Source: Scatolibacter rhodanostii
GTDB lineage: Bacteria; Bacillota; Clostridia; Oscillospirales; Acutalibacteraceae
Direction of reading: 5' to 3'
Assembly (NCBI RefSeq): GCF_900197595.1
Contig: NZ_FZLO01000002.1
Location: forward strand, 186,001 to 250,000
DNA: 64,000 bases
Below the pieces are notes generated by a model, which saw nothing but the letters and a program-made list of their open reading frames with translations, was not told the origin of the DNA and did not search any database. The stretch's first letter is position 1. Every line of letters begins with the position of its first letter. Positions 35,085 through 45,096 of this stretch are shown piece by piece. The position numbers and the translations under genes are program-made.

Positions 35085-36362
35085 TTATTGATTGACATCT
35101 AGCTTTTTAATCTCTGATGCACCCAATGTATAGACCTTGCTTTCATTTTCCATCACAATAGCACGAGTGTCACTGCCTACCTCTATTTTCTTCTGTTCTT
35201 GCTGTGTGACACTATCATAAAAATGCATTTCTTCGTTGGTTAATATCCCAAGGGTACTACCGTAGCTAGAGAGTGAGAGGACTCTATTTTCGAGTTCTAT
35301 CGTCTGTGCCTCAACAGCTGAATCATCAATTATCATGACCTTGCCGCTGCCGCCATATTTATATTTTGAAAGTCCCACGAATAGCTTGCCTGAAGACACA
35401 GCATAAGCTGTAAGCTGTTGTTCATCAAAATTATATTCCTGCATTTCTGATTGTTTTGTCGAAAGCCTTGCAGCAAAGTTATCTCCTACTGCCAAAACCT
35501 GACCGGATTCTGACCAAAATAAATCAATGACCATATTATCTTTTAAATCATATTCAAGAACCGGTTCATTCTTGCTAAAATCTAAAATAATTATTTTAGA
35601 ATAAAGAGTACCACCTTCACTGCCTAGTGTACTAACCGCACCCATTGTTCCGGTAGAATTAATCGAAACCGCATTGGCATATCCATCCGCAAACGAAAAC
35701 TTATAGATAAGAGTGCCATCTTTTTTAAGCACTTGCAGCTGGCTAGCATATTCTTCTCCCTGCAGTCCTAAAGCAAAAGTGCCATTCTGGGCAACATCGG
35801 CAAAATAGATTTTGCTGTCTGCTTCTTTTTCAAGTAAAATATCATTTCCTGAACCCAAAAGGTAGCCTTCCAGCCCAGCGTTATAAATCAGATGATAGCC
35901 TCCGGCTGTTTTTAAGGCAGGGTTAGCAAAGCTATGGCGAGTATAAGAGATTTGAGAACCCTCCGAGTCAAGAACTGTTAAAGCCGTATCACTGAGTATG
36001 GCACAATTGCCCAAAGAAGACATAAAGTTTCCTTCTTCTACCTGATTACCTTTAATGGCAACAGGAAACCCCTCTATCACTTCATCACCCTTAAGCTGAT
36101 GCATAAACCATGTTTTAACGTTTTGCGGCTTTAGGTTTTCTCTGTTCAGCCAAACCGCCAAAGCTAAAACAGCGACTGTTAAAATCAACCCAATGCGATA
36201 AACAGCCTTTGGAATTTTTACCGTCTCTTCAACCGAAAAGCGGCTCTTTTTCGGTTCTTCTTCATATTCAATCACAGCAAGTGGTTCGTCAAAATGATTG
36301 GCACTTACCTTTTTTTTTGCAGTTTTGTCCCCTTTTGGTTTCATGTGTTTTGAAGTTTTCAT
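35085..36362 (-). CDS. DUF5711 family membrane-anchored beta-propeller-like protein
   Basis: A 425-residue protein with a basic, polar N-terminal cytosolic part and one membrane segment at about residues 55-70 (VYRIGLILTVAVLALAVWL). A long extracellular region follows with repeated blade-like strands such as KTAGGYHLIYNAGLEGYLLG and NGTFALGLQGEEYASQLQVL. This organisation is the DUF5711 family, seen mostly in Clostridia, with unknown function. It lies between truA and the cvpA unit, 21 bases after the truA stop, so it is probably part of the glmM-truA transcription unit. Confidence 0.8.
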   Translation of the reverse strand: MKTSKHMKPKGDKTAKKKVSANHFDEPLAVIEYEEEPKKSRFSVEETVKIPKAVYRIGLILTVAVLALAVWLNRENLKPQNVKTWFMHQLKGDEVIEGFPVAIKGNQVEEGNFMSSLGNCAILSDTALTVLDSEGSQISYTRHSFANPALKTAGGYHLIYNAGLEGYLLGSGNDILLEKEADSKIYFADVAQNGTFALGLQGEEYASQLQVLKKDGTLIYKFSFADGYANAVSINSTGTMGAVSTLGSEGGTLYSKIIILDFSKNEPVLEYDLKDNMVIDLFWSESGQVLAVGDNFAARLSTKQSEMQEYNFDEQQLTAYAVSSGKLFVGLSKYKYGGSGKVMIIDDSAVEAQTIELENRVLSLSSYGSTLGILTNEEMHFYDSVTQQEQKKIEVGSDTRAIVMENESKVYTLGASEIKKLDVNQ

Positions 36363-36383
36363 TCGTTTCCCTCATTTCCGCCT

Positions 36384-37160
36384 TTATTGAGGCAGAATTT
36401 CAAAATTCGGCATTTCTTCTGCCTTATAAAACACTTTTTGCAGATATAAACCTTCTGGTGGAGCGGTAGGGCCAGCCAGCCCTCGGTCTTTTCCTTCTAT
36501 GATTTTACCGATGTCATCAGGCAGAATCTTGCCCTGCTGCACACGCAGCAACGTGCCAACCATAATTCTGACCATGTTATATAAAAATCCATCTCCGCAA
36601 ACTTCAAAAATCACTTTTTCTTTCTCGCGAAAAACCTTTGCCTGTGTAATCGTTCGTACCAAGTCACCTTTTTCTCGTCTGTCTAATGTACAGAATGAGG
36701 AAAAATCGTGCGTTCCCACATAATAAGACGCCGCCTGCTGCAATACATCTACATCAAGCGGATACCAATAGTGCAGAGCACGATTTTCTAAAAAGGGGTC
36801 TCGAACTGCATTATTCCAGATTTCATACCGATACATTTTTCCTACGCATGAATAGCGAGCATGAAAATCCTCCGGCATTTCCTGGCAATCCAGCACAGCA
36901 ATATCCAAGGGTAAATAGTGGTTGATGGCTGCTATCATTCTTTCAGACGGAATGGGCGAATCTGTTTTTAAACTTAAACAAAACTCTCTGGCATGAACCC
37001 CACTGTCTGTGCGGCTACAGCCCTTTAAATCTGACTCTTTACCTGTCACTTTATAGAGTGCTTTTTGAAATACCTCTTGCACCGCCACGGCATTTTGCTG
37101 AATTTGCCAGCCATGATATTTTTCACCGTTGTAGGCAATTTTCAGTAGCAAATTTCTCAC
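36384..37160 (-). CDS. truA: tRNA pseudouridine(38-40) synthase
   Basis: A 258-residue enzyme that makes pseudouridine at positions 38-40 of the anticodon arm. The catalytic Asp is D52 in CSRTDSGVHA, the universal TruA motif. IAYNGEKYHGWQIQ at the N-terminus and DFSSFC with GDGFLYNMVRIMVGTLL later are all standard. Length is normal. It follows ecfT by 12 bases, the usual Firmicute ecf-truA neighbourhood. Confidence 0.97.
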   Translation of the reverse strand: MRNLLLKIAYNGEKYHGWQIQQNAVAVQEVFQKALYKVTGKESDLKGCSRTDSGVHAREFCLSLKTDSPIPSERMIAAINHYLPLDIAVLDCQEMPEDFHARYSCVGKMYRYEIWNNAVRDPFLENRALHYWYPLDVDVLQQAASYYVGTHDFSSFCTLDRREKGDLVRTITQAKVFREKEKVIFEVCGDGFLYNMVRIMVGTLLRVQQGKILPDDIGKIIEGKDRGLAGPTAPPEGLYLQKVFYKAEEMPNFEILPQ

Positions 37161-37172
37161 AACACACCTCGT

Positions 37173-37988
37173 TTACATCATAAATACAGGTGGAAAAATC
37201 CTGTTTGATAGCAAAAACACGACCAATAAAATCAGCACCAACAAGATGACAAAAAAATCTGATTTCTGCATTTTTAAAATCTTCATTTTTGTGCGGCCTT
37301 CACCGCCATGATAGCATCGGCTCTCCATGGCCGTTGCCAAATCATAAGCCCGGCGAAAAGCAGAGACAAACAGTGGAATCAAAACCGGAATCATCGCCTT
37401 AATACGCTGCACCATACCGCCGCTTTCCATATCGGCACCCCTCGCCTTTTGTGCTTGCATAATTTTATCTGTTTCTTCTAATAAAAGAGGAACAAAACGC
37501 AAGGCAATAGTCATAATCATGGCAAATTCATGCACAGGCACTTTGATATACGTCAGTGGTTTTAAAAGCCGTTCAATCGCATCTGTTAACTGTGTCGGCG
37601 AGGTCGTAAACGTTAGCACCGAGCTTGCCAAAATAAGAGAAATGATTCTGGTAGAAATAAAAACGCTGTTTAAAATACCATTTACTGTAACTTTAAAAAC
37701 CCAAAACTGCGCAATCGGCTCTCCTGTTCCATAAAAAACATTTAGAAGCGAAGTGAACACAACAATAAAGATAACCGCACGAATGCTTTTCAAATAGAGT
37801 TTCACCGGCACTTTTGAAATCAGCATACCGATAAAGATAAAGGCAACTGCCACAGCTAATGAAAGAAAATTTTGCGCCATAAACAGCAGCACAATGGAAA
37901 AAATAGTTAAGCAGATTTTTAGTCTGGGGTCTATCTTATGCATAATTGATTTTCCCGGAAAGAACTGTCCAATGGTAATATCCATCAT
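37173..37988 (-). CDS. ecfT: Energy-coupling factor transporter transmembrane protein EcfT
   Basis: A 271-residue membrane component that couples the two ATPases to interchangeable vitamin-binding S proteins. Several hydrophobic helices are seen. The coupling motif ARG appears in AQKARGADMESGG. The start, FFPGKSIMHKIDPRLKI, is the usual EcfT N-terminus. It overlaps ecfA2 by four bases (ATGA), showing tight coupling. No S component lies next to it, as expected for a shared group-II module. Confidence 0.95.
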   Translation of the reverse strand: MMDITIGQFFPGKSIMHKIDPRLKICLTIFSIVLLFMAQNFLSLAVAVAFIFIGMLISKVPVKLYLKSIRAVIFIVVFTSLLNVFYGTGEPIAQFWVFKVTVNGILNSVFISTRIISLILASSVLTFTTSPTQLTDAIERLLKPLTYIKVPVHEFAMIMTIALRFVPLLLEETDKIMQAQKARGADMESGGMVQRIKAMIPVLIPLFVSAFRRAYDLATAMESRCYHGGEGRTKMKILKMQKSDFFVILLVLILLVVFLLSNRIFPPVFMM

Positions 37989-38845
37989 TTCTGCATTCCC
38001 CCTTGCTGTAAAATTGGCAGAAGCTGACGAACCGCATCATCTACTGTCAATGTAGCAGGGTCTACGGTCAGTCCCATCTCATGCAATTGTTGCATAATTT
38101 TTGTGATTTGCGGCACACGCAAGCCCGCTTTTTCAAGTGACTTTGCCTGAGAAAACACCTTTTTTGTCTCATCAAAAAGCTGTGCTTCGCCTTTGTTCAT
38201 GACAAGAATACGGTCTGCCATTCTTGCTACATCTTCCATACTGTGAGAAACCAGCAAGACGGTATTTCCTCTTTGCTGATGGTACGAGCGAATTTGTGTC
38301 AGCAAAACGTCACGACCTCTTGGGTCAAGTCCGGCCGTAGGTTCGTCCAAAATCAGCACCTCGGGATCCATCGCTATCACGCCGGCAATGGCTGCACGAC
38401 GCTTCTCACCGCCCGATAGTTCAAACGGTGATTTTTCTAATAGCTCGGGTTTAAGACCGGTAAACGCTGCTGCTTCTTCTGCACGTTTCTTCGCTTCTTC
38501 GTCAGAAAGCCCCATATTTTTAGGGCCAAACATAATATCTTTTAAAACTGTTTCTTCAAACAGTTGATATTCTGGATATTGAAAAACCATGCCCACTTTA
38601 AAACGGACATCGCGAATTTTTTTCGGCTCAGCCCAAATGTCTTTGCCGTCTAAAAGAATCTGTCCGCTTGTGGGTTTAATCAAACCATTCAGCAACTGAA
38701 TTAAGGTGGATTTTCCGCTTCCGGTATGCCCGATTAAGCCGACAAACTCCCCTGTTTGAATCTGAATGGATACTTCTTTCACCGCTTCTTTTTCAAACGG
38801 TGTACCGACACTGTATCGGTATGAAAGACCTTTTGTTTCGATCAT
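37985..38845 (-). CDS. ecfA2: Energy-coupling factor transporter ATPase EcfA2
   Basis: A 286-residue ABC ATPase. Walker A is GHTGSGKST, the signature LSGGEKRR and Walker B VLILDEPTAGLD; the Q loop lies in MVFQYPEYQLFEETV, typical of EcfA2. It forms a heterodimer with EcfA1 to power vitamin or metal uptake. It sits 54 bases after ecfA1 and overlaps ecfT. Confidence 0.95.
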   Translation of the reverse strand: MIETKGLSYRYSVGTPFEKEAVKEVSIQIQTGEFVGLIGHTGSGKSTLIQLLNGLIKPTSGQILLDGKDIWAEPKKIRDVRFKVGMVFQYPEYQLFEETVLKDIMFGPKNMGLSDEEAKKRAEEAAAFTGLKPELLEKSPFELSGGEKRRAAIAGVIAMDPEVLILDEPTAGLDPRGRDVLLTQIRSYHQQRGNTVLLVSHSMEDVARMADRILVMNKGEAQLFDETKKVFSQAKSLEKAGLRVPQITKIMQQLHEMGLTVDPATLTVDDAVRQLLPILQQGGMQK

Positions 38846-38899
38846 ATTTCCCGCTCCATATGCCCTTTCAGGCTCTATCCCATTTTGTTGTTTATGGCC

Positions 38900-39748
38900 C
38901 TATTGTATCAGTTCTGCTAACATACGTAGGCCCTCTTCTGTCTCCAACGGCATGTCTGCAACCGGCAAACCGGCACCTTTCAGGCGATACATCAGTTCTG
39001 TGACTTGCGGAACATCCAAATCATGTTTTTTCAAAAACGGAACGTCTGAAAAGATTTCTTTTGGCGTACCGTCTTTTAAAATATGACCGCTGTCCATGAC
39101 AACCACTCTACCCGCCTGTACAGCTTCATCCATATAGTGGGTAATCAAGATAATCGTGATTCCATTTTCACGATTCAGCTTCTGGATAGTTTCCATAACC
39201 TCGGTTCTTCCCCTTGGGTCAAGCATGGCAGTTGGCTCGTCGAGTACAATGCATTTGGGCTCCATGGCGATAATGCCGGCAATGGCAACACGCTGTTTTT
39301 GCCCGCCTGAAAGCTTATGCGGTGCATGTGTGCGATACGCATACATATCTACCGTTTTTAGAGCTTCATCTACACGCTGGCGAATTTCAAGTGGCGGCAC
39401 TCCCAAATTTTCAGGACCGAAAGCCACATCTTCTTCGACAATACCAGCCACCATTTGGTTATCTGGATTTTGCTGCACCAGTCCCACCGCGCTTCTCACT
39501 TCAAACTGCTTTTCTTCGTCAGTAGTCAAAACACCACTTATGGTTATCTTACCTGCTGTTGGCGCCAACATACCATTAAAAAGCTGTGCCATTGTCGATT
39601 TTCCGCAGCCGTTGTGTCCTAAAATGGCTACAAATTCTCCCTGCTCTATCGAAAGGTTAACACCGTCAAGTGCTTCGACAACATTGATTTCATTTGGGTT
39701 ATACGAGAAATGTACATTTTCTACTTCTATAAAAGCCAATTTTCGCAC
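38900..39748 (-). CDS. ecfA1: Energy-coupling factor transporter ATPase EcfA1
   Basis: A 282-residue ABC ATPase with Walker A GHNGCGKST, signature LSGGQKQR and Walker B CIVLDEPTAMLD. VQQNPDNQMVAGIVEEDVAF holds the Q loop, typical of EcfA1. It pairs with EcfA2 in the ECF module. The start lies three bases after the methyltransferase stop. Confidence 0.95.
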   Translation of the reverse strand: MRKLAFIEVENVHFSYNPNEINVVEALDGVNLSIEQGEFVAILGHNGCGKSTMAQLFNGMLAPTAGKITISGVLTTDEEKQFEVRSAVGLVQQNPDNQMVAGIVEEDVAFGPENLGVPPLEIRQRVDEALKTVDMYAYRTHAPHKLSGGQKQRVAIAGIIAMEPKCIVLDEPTAMLDPRGRTEVMETIQKLNRENGITIILITHYMDEAVQAGRVVVMDSGHILKDGTPKEIFSDVPFLKKHDLDVPQVTELMYRLKGAGLPVADMPLETEEGLRMLAELIQ

Positions 39749-39751
39749 CTC

Positions 39752-40612
39752 TTATTTCTGCCAAATCGCTGTACTTCCGCACGGCAGTACCAAGCCTGTT
39801 TCCGTAACAGGCAATCCAATTTCATCTGCTGAAACTTGACCTCCAAAGCGTTTCTGCATCAGAATTGTCAGCAAATATTCCATAACAGCAGGAGAAAGTC
39901 CCGTTGTATATGAATTTAGAATGAAGAATAATGGGTCTTCAGACAGCACCGGTAAACAGGTGTTGACAAGCTCCCAAAGCTGTTCTTCCAGCTTCCAAAC
40001 CTCACCGTTGGGGCCTCTGCCATAAGACGGCGGATCCATAATAATGCCATCATAGTGATTGCCGCGTCTTTGCTCACGCTGCACAAATTTCACGCAGTCA
40101 TCGACAAGCCAGCGCACAGGCTTGTCCGATAGTGAGGAAGCTGCCGCATTTTCTTTTGCCCACTGCACCATGCCTTTAGAGGCATCCACGTGAGTGACTT
40201 CTGCTCCGGCTGCCATACAAGCCAGTGTTGCCGCACCAGTATAGCCAAACAAATTCAGCACCTTAACCGGCCGATTTGCTTGCTTAATCTTATCCATCGC
40301 AAACTGCCAATTGATAGCCTGTTCGGGGAATATGCCCGTGTGTTTAAATCCCATTGGCTTTAAACGAAATGTGAGTTCGTTCCAATGTATCTTCCAAACA
40401 TCCGGTGTTTTTTGCAGCATTTTCCATGCTCCACCGCCTGTACGAGAGCGGTTATACTGTGCATGTGCTTTTTTCCAAAAAGTATTCTTTTTGCCTGAAT
40501 CCCAAATAATTTGAGGGTCGGGACGAATCAGGATGATATCGCCCCAACGCTCTAGCCGTTCCCCGTCACTTGTATCAATCAGTTCGTAATCTTTCCACTG
40601 TGCAGTTCTCAT
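39752..40612 (-). CDS. Class I SAM-dependent methyltransferase (RlmI-like, COG1092)
   Basis: A 286-residue protein. The SAM site is VKVLNLFGYTGAATLACMAAGA, followed by the acidic HVDAS, and the catalytic motif MDPPSYGRGP is that of N6-adenine or 5-methylcytosine-type RNA methyltransferases. Similarity is to the RlmI/RlmK C-terminal domain without a PUA domain. The target is probably rRNA, but this is not shown. It lies between glmM (adjacent, no gap) and ecfA1 (three bases). Confidence 0.85.
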   Translation of the reverse strand: MRTAQWKDYELIDTSDGERLERWGDIILIRPDPQIIWDSGKKNTFWKKAHAQYNRSRTGGGAWKMLQKTPDVWKIHWNELTFRLKPMGFKHTGIFPEQAINWQFAMDKIKQANRPVKVLNLFGYTGAATLACMAAGAEVTHVDASKGMVQWAKENAAASSLSDKPVRWLVDDCVKFVQREQRRGNHYDGIIMDPPSYGRGPNGEVWKLEEQLWELVNTCLPVLSEDPLFFILNSYTTGLSPAVMEYLLTILMQKRFGGQVSADEIGLPVTETGLVLPCGSTAIWQK

Positions 40613-41965
40613 TTATACCAATTCTTCTCCTATTACTTTTGCAACATCGTTTGCCAATCTCTGAATTTGCTCTTCGTCAATACCTTCGACCATAACACGT
40701 AATAGCGGTTCTGTTCCTGACGGACGAACAATTACACGACCGTTTCCAGCAAGCTCTTCTGTTGCCTTGTCTATCGCCGCTTTCACTTTGCGGTCTGTGT
40801 AGAAAGCCAATTTACCTTCAGGCGACACACGAATGTTGATAATGGTCTGCGGATAGCGTTTCATTAAGGAAGCCAGTGAAGAGAGCTTTGCTTCTCTTCT
40901 TTTCACAATGCTCAAAAGCTGTGCCGCTGTGAGCTGTCCATCACCTGTTGTAGCGAAGTCGTGGAATATGACGTGGCCGCTCTGCTCGCCGCCTAAATTG
41001 TAACCATCCAAAAGCATTTCTTCCAACACATAACGGTCGCCAACTTTGGTTGCCTCGAAACGAATTTCATTTTGCTCGCAGAATTTCACAAGACCCAAGT
41101 TGGTCATAATCGTTCCTACTAAGCTATTATGCGCCAATTTGCCACGGCTTTTCATATCCATCGCACAAATTGCCATCATAAAGTCGCCGTCAACAAGCTC
41201 ACCGTTTTCGTCAACAGCCAAACAACGGTCTGCGTCTCCGTCAAAAGCAAAACCGACAGGCAATTTATGCTCTTTTACATATTCAATCAAATCCTCCATA
41301 TGAGTTGAACCACAATTTTCATTGATGTTCACACCGTCTGGCTCTGCATGAAGAATATGTACTTTCGCACCAAGCTCGGTGAAAAGTGTTTCGGCTGATG
41401 CCGACGAAGAACCATTCGCACAGTCAACCGCAATTTCCAGACCCTCAAAGCCAAAATGCACGGTGCTTTTGACGTGATCAATGTAATCTCTAATCGCTGT
41501 ATCAGCAGTAGAGACTGTTCCCAAATTTTCATTGACAGCCATCAGGTGATCAATTTTCTCTTTGCCCAGAATAATATCTTCAATTTCTTCTTCCAATTCA
41601 TCAGGCAGTTTGTAACCTGAACCATTGAAAATCTTGATTCCGTTATATTCAAAAGAGTTATGAGAAGCCGAAATCATAACACCTGCATCTGCTTTATATT
41701 TACCGACAAGGTGAGCAACAGCCGGTGTTGGAACTACGCCAAGCAAAACAACATCGGCACCGATACTGCAAAGACCAGCGGCCAATGCGTGCTCCAGCAT
41801 ATCAGAAGAAATACGAGTGTCTTTACCAATAATGACTTTGGGGTGTTTATTTGATTTGCCTGTGAGAACCTTTGCCGTTGCTCTACCAAGCTGTGTTGCA
41901 AGCTCACATGTTAAATCTTTATTTGCAATTCCTCTCACGCCGTCTGTTCCAAAAAGTCTTCCCAT
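40613..41965 (-). CDS. glmM: Phosphoglucosamine mutase
   Basis: A 450-residue enzyme that converts glucosamine-6-phosphate to glucosamine-1-phosphate for cell-wall precursor synthesis. The phosphorylated Ser is S101 in MISASHNS, the metal site is FAFDGDADRCLAVDE, and the phosphate-binding loop is VRPSGTEPLLRVMVEG. N-terminal GRLFGTDGVRGIAN is the family start. Length is normal. First gene of the unit with the methyltransferase and the ecf genes. Confidence 0.97.
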   Translation of the reverse strand: MGRLFGTDGVRGIANKDLTCELATQLGRATAKVLTGKSNKHPKVIIGKDTRISSDMLEHALAAGLCSIGADVVLLGVVPTPAVAHLVGKYKADAGVMISASHNSFEYNGIKIFNGSGYKLPDELEEEIEDIILGKEKIDHLMAVNENLGTVSTADTAIRDYIDHVKSTVHFGFEGLEIAVDCANGSSSASAETLFTELGAKVHILHAEPDGVNINENCGSTHMEDLIEYVKEHKLPVGFAFDGDADRCLAVDENGELVDGDFMMAICAMDMKSRGKLAHNSLVGTIMTNLGLVKFCEQNEIRFEATKVGDRYVLEEMLLDGYNLGGEQSGHVIFHDFATTGDGQLTAAQLLSIVKRREAKLSSLASLMKRYPQTIINIRVSPEGKLAFYTDRKVKAAIDKATEELAGNGRVIVRPSGTEPLLRVMVEGIDEEQIQRLANDVAKVIGEELV

Positions 41966-42202
41966 AATTTTGATAACCTTTCTGTCTGCTGATTTTCAGC
42001 ACATTGCTTCTGCTGTGCTTCCTGACGCAAACCAATCAGGGGTTTGATTTTATAATTTATGCTAGCCTATGTCTTGATTAAACATAGTATTAAACTTTGT
42101 CTATTCTCATAACTACACTAATATCAAATGGCTGACTGCCCTTGCTGAATAATCTCTCCTCTTTCCATTCACTAAATCTATGTGATTGTTCAAGATTTAA
42201 AA

Positions 42203-43279
42203 TCAGGAAACCGGTTCTCCCCACAGCTTTTGCTGCGGACTCTCTTCATAGCTTTCCGGCACAGGCATATCCAAATGCAAATAAGCCGCTTTGGTAACAC
42301 ATCTTCCTCGAGGGGTTCTGGTTAAAAAGCCAATTTGCATGAGATAGGGTTCGTTGACGTCCTCAATGGTGATTGCTTCTTCACCAATCGCCGCCGCTAA
42401 CGTGTCGATTCCAACAGGACCGCCGCCATAAAACTTGATGATTGCTTCAAGCATTCTGCGGTCACTCGAATCTAAGCCTAACTCGTCAATTTCAAGACGG
42501 TCAAGTGCCACTTTTGCTGTTTGAAATGTCACCACACCCTCGCTCATAACCTGTGCGAAATCTCGCACACGCTTCAATAGGCGGTTGGCAATTCGAGGTG
42601 TTCCTCTGGCACGAGAGGCAAGCTCTAACGCGCCATCAGGTTCCATTTCAATATTCAAAATTTTAGCACTGCGCACAATGATTTTTGCGAGTTCTTCCGG
42701 AGAATATAGCTCTAGCCGCAGCAACACGCCAAATCGATCTCGCAAAGGAGCAGATAGCTGCCCAGCTCTTGTGGTAGCACCCACTAATGTAAAATGCGGC
42801 AACGGCAGATGAATCGAAGTGGCCATTTGCCCTTTTCCGGTGATAATATCCAGTGCATAGTCTTCCATGGCAGGGTAAAGAATTTCTTCTACTGTGCGGG
42901 GCAGACGATGAATTTCATCGACGAACAACACATCGCCCTCGTTTAGATTTGTCAAAAGTGAGGCTAAATCTCCCGGTCTTTCAATGGCAGGGCCACTGGT
43001 AATGCGCATATTTACGCCCATTTCGGCTGCAATAATGCCGGCAAGCGTCGTCTTGCCCAGTCCGGGAGGACCATATAAAAGAACATGGTCAAGCGTTTCT
43101 TTTCTAGATTTTGCCGCTTCAATAAAAATTGACAGATTTTCTTTTACTTTATCCTGTCCAATATATTCACTAAAACTATGCGGTCTCAGTGGATTTTCCA
43201 CTTCAGCGTCTTCAGGATTGTAGTCTGCTTCCATCACGCGGTTTTCAAAATCTGATTCTGAAAAATTGGTATAGTCCAC
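42203..43279 (-). CDS. ruvB: Holliday junction branch migration helicase RuvB
   Basis: A 358-residue AAA+ motor that drives branch migration with RuvA. It has Walker [10 protein letters not shown], Walker [11 protein letters not shown], the sensor [10 protein letters not shown] and the arginine-finger region [16 protein letters not shown]. The C-terminal winged helix carries [19 protein letters not shown]. Length and motifs are complete. It lies 148 bases downstream of ruvA. Confidence 0.98.
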   Translation of the reverse strand: MDYTNFSESDFENRVMEADYNPEDAEVENPLRPHSFSEYIGQDKVKENLSIFIEAAKSRKETLDHVLLYGPPGLGKTTLAGIIAAEMGVNMRITSGPAIERPGDLASLLTNLNEGDVLFVDEIHRLPRTVEEILYPAMEDYALDIITGKGQMATSIHLPLPHFTLVGATTRAGQLSAPLRDRFGVLLRLELYSPEELAKIIVRSAKILNIEMEPDGALELASRARGTPRIANRLLKRVRDFAQVMSEGVVTFQTAKVALDRLEIDELGLDSSDRRMLEAIIKFYGGGPVGIDTLAAAIGEEAITIEDVNEPYLMQIGFLTRTPRGRCVTKAAYLHLDMPVPESYEESPQQKLWGEPVS

Positions 43280-43427
43280 CTGTTTTCCCCTTTCTACTAT
43301 TTTTCTCTAATCTAAATCATTGTATTGCTATCCATAAACCCAAAAATATGAATATTGGGTTTTAAATTAGAAACGCTAAATGCAAACCCAAATATTTGTT
43401 GTGTTCTGAGTATTTTTCCATTATGTA

Positions 43428-44030
43428 TTACTGCGCAAAAGATTTCAGAGCTAACCTTACCAGCTCTCCTGTTGGCAAAGAGGAATCTAATTTTCCTACT
43501 GCCATAGAAGCTTCTGATGGAGAATAGCCCAGTGTCACAAGCGCACTGACTGCTTGAGCAGCATGAGAGGACGCCGAAACTGCTCCCTGTGATAATTCTG
43601 TCAAAGAAATACCGCTGGACGCTGACATATCTTTTACTCTGTCTTTCAGCTCCAAAATAATTCTTTGCGCCAGTTTAGGCCCAACACCACTTGCTCTTGT
43701 AAATTGCTTGGCATCTCCAGAAGCCGCTGCCAAAGCAATTTCTTCGGCTGTCAGTTCTGATAAAATCGCCATACCGGCTTTTGGACCTACCCCGTTAATT
43801 GCTGTCAACATTTTGAAACAGTGTTTTTCAGAGAGCGAAGAAAATCCAAATAAATCCAGTGCATCCTCTCGCACATTCAAATGCGTATAAAGAGTAGCTG
43901 TTTCATTTGTTTTCGGCAGTGTTCTTAACGTTTGCATAGAAACAGCACACTGAAAAGCTACGCCTCCCACATCAATAACCGCCATGCCCGGCTCAGTATG
44001 AATTAGCTTTCCTGTTAAGCGATAAAACAT
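43428..44030 (-). CDS. ruvA: Holliday junction branch migration protein RuvA
   Basis: A 200-residue DNA-binding subunit that holds the four-way junction. It begins with the OB fold MFYRLTGKLIHTEPGMAVID. The helix-hairpin-helix motifs are LTAINGVGPKAGMAILSELT and ASGVGPKLAQRIILELKDR. The C-terminal domain that contacts RuvB ends LVRLALKSFAQ. It follows ruvC by 35 bases. Confidence 0.97.
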   Translation of the reverse strand: MFYRLTGKLIHTEPGMAVIDVGGVAFQCAVSMQTLRTLPKTNETATLYTHLNVREDALDLFGFSSLSEKHCFKMLTAINGVGPKAGMAILSELTAEEIALAAASGDAKQFTRASGVGPKLAQRIILELKDRVKDMSASSGISLTELSQGAVSASSHAAQAVSALVTLGYSPSEASMAVGKLDSSLPTGELVRLALKSFAQ

Positions 44031-44065
44031 AACGTCTCCTTATCCTTGTTGATATTCTGAGCTCG

Positions 44066-44575
44066 TCAGCGTGGAGAAAATCCTAAAAGTTGTTGTCTAA
44101 GGCGGGTAGAGGCCGCTTGCCCATGACAAATTGCCATAGCAAGTGCATCCGCTGTATCATCGGGTTTAGGCACCTCTTTCAGACAAAGGGTTCTTCTTGT
44201 AACCTCCATCATTTGCGGTTTTTGTGCTCTACCATATCCCGTTACAGCTGTCTTAATCTGCAGCGGTGTATATTCAAAAATAGGAACACCGGCTTTCACT
44301 GCCGCCAAAAGAATCACTCCTCTGGCTTCTGCTACACCAATTGCCGTTTTTTGGTTGTTCTGAAAAAACAGCTTTTCAATCGACACAGCATCAGGCTGAT
44401 GTTTTTGTAAAATAAAAGAAATACCATCATATATTTTTGCCAATCTAAGATTAAAGTCTTGTTTGGCTTCGGTGGTAATCGCGCCATGCTCTAAAGAACG
44501 ATAGCGACCCGCTTCTTTCAGCACTACACCATATCCCACAATTGCATAGCCAGGGTCGATGCCCAGTATTTTCAA
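44066..44575 (-). CDS. ruvC: Crossover junction endodeoxyribonuclease RuvC
   Basis: A 169-residue Holliday junction resolvase. The catalytic acids are D7 (LGIDPGYAIVGYG), a Glu in AVSIEKLFFQNN, and the two Asp of KPDDTADALAMAICH. Start is TTG at 44575 with AGGAG eight bases before it; no ATG is nearby. It is the first gene of the ruvCAB group, with the repeat cluster upstream. Confidence 0.96.
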   Translation of the reverse strand: MKILGIDPGYAIVGYGVVLKEAGRYRSLEHGAITTEAKQDFNLRLAKIYDGISFILQKHQPDAVSIEKLFFQNNQKTAIGVAEARGVILLAAVKAGVPIFEYTPLQIKTAVTGYGRAQKPQMMEVTRRTLCLKEVPKPDDTADALAMAICHGQAASTRLRQQLLGFSPR

Positions 44576-44649
44576 ACTTTCATCTCCTAAATTCGGTTGT
44601 TATATTCTTAATGAAGCTCTTTAAAAAGTTTCTTATCATCACGCAATGC

Positions 44650-44940
44650 AAAAATAAACAGTAAGGCTTACGACAGGAAGGCACCTCGTGCCGACAATTC
44701 ATTTTTTGCTACCTTCAAACTTGTTTGAAGGTTTTTATCTATAACTCTGTTTTAAAAATGAATGGTGCCGCTTGCGGCAGGAAGGCACCTCGTGCCGACA
44801 ATTCATTTTTGCTACCTTCAAACTTGTTTGAAGGTTTTTATCTATAACTCTGTTTTAAAAATGAATGGTGCCGCTTGCGGCAGGAAGGCACCTCGTGCCG
44901 ACAATTCATTTTTGCTACCTTCAAACTTGTTTGAAGGTTA
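44650..44940. repeat. Three tandem copies of a 103-bp hairpin-rich element
   Basis: Two near-identical copies (from 44750 and 44853, period 103) follow a diverged one (from 44650). A full unit has outer arms AAAAATGAAT / ATTCATTTTT enclosing hairpins TGCCGC-TT-GCGGCA and GGCAC-CTC-GTGCC. A separate perfect stem ACCTTCAAAC-TT-GTTTGAAGGT follows, with T's after it in the first two copies. The diverged copy changes the first inner hairpin to GTAA-GGC-TTAC, so pairing is kept while sequence is not. No protein is encoded. It lies between divergent ruvC and ypeB. Confidence 0.9.
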
Positions 44941-45096
44941 TTATAGCATATTTTACGTTTCTATACAATCAAAAGAAAATCATGAAATTTGCCCCTATGC
45001 CTCCCAAAATAAAAAAATCACAATGAAATGAATTTTTATATGGTAGCGGTACAAACTATAAAAAACAAACGGATATTAAGTCTTTGGAGGCTAACC

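Noticed and set aside
34844-35095. 83-codon plus-strand open frame between cvpA and the DUF5711 gene
   Set aside because: AT-rich, no ribosome binding site, and it overlaps the leftward cvpA promoter and the end of the DUF5711 gene.
44762-45031. 89-codon open frame across the hairpin repeats
   Set aside because: Internal repetition follows the 103-bp repeats, and there is no ribosome binding site or recognisable family.
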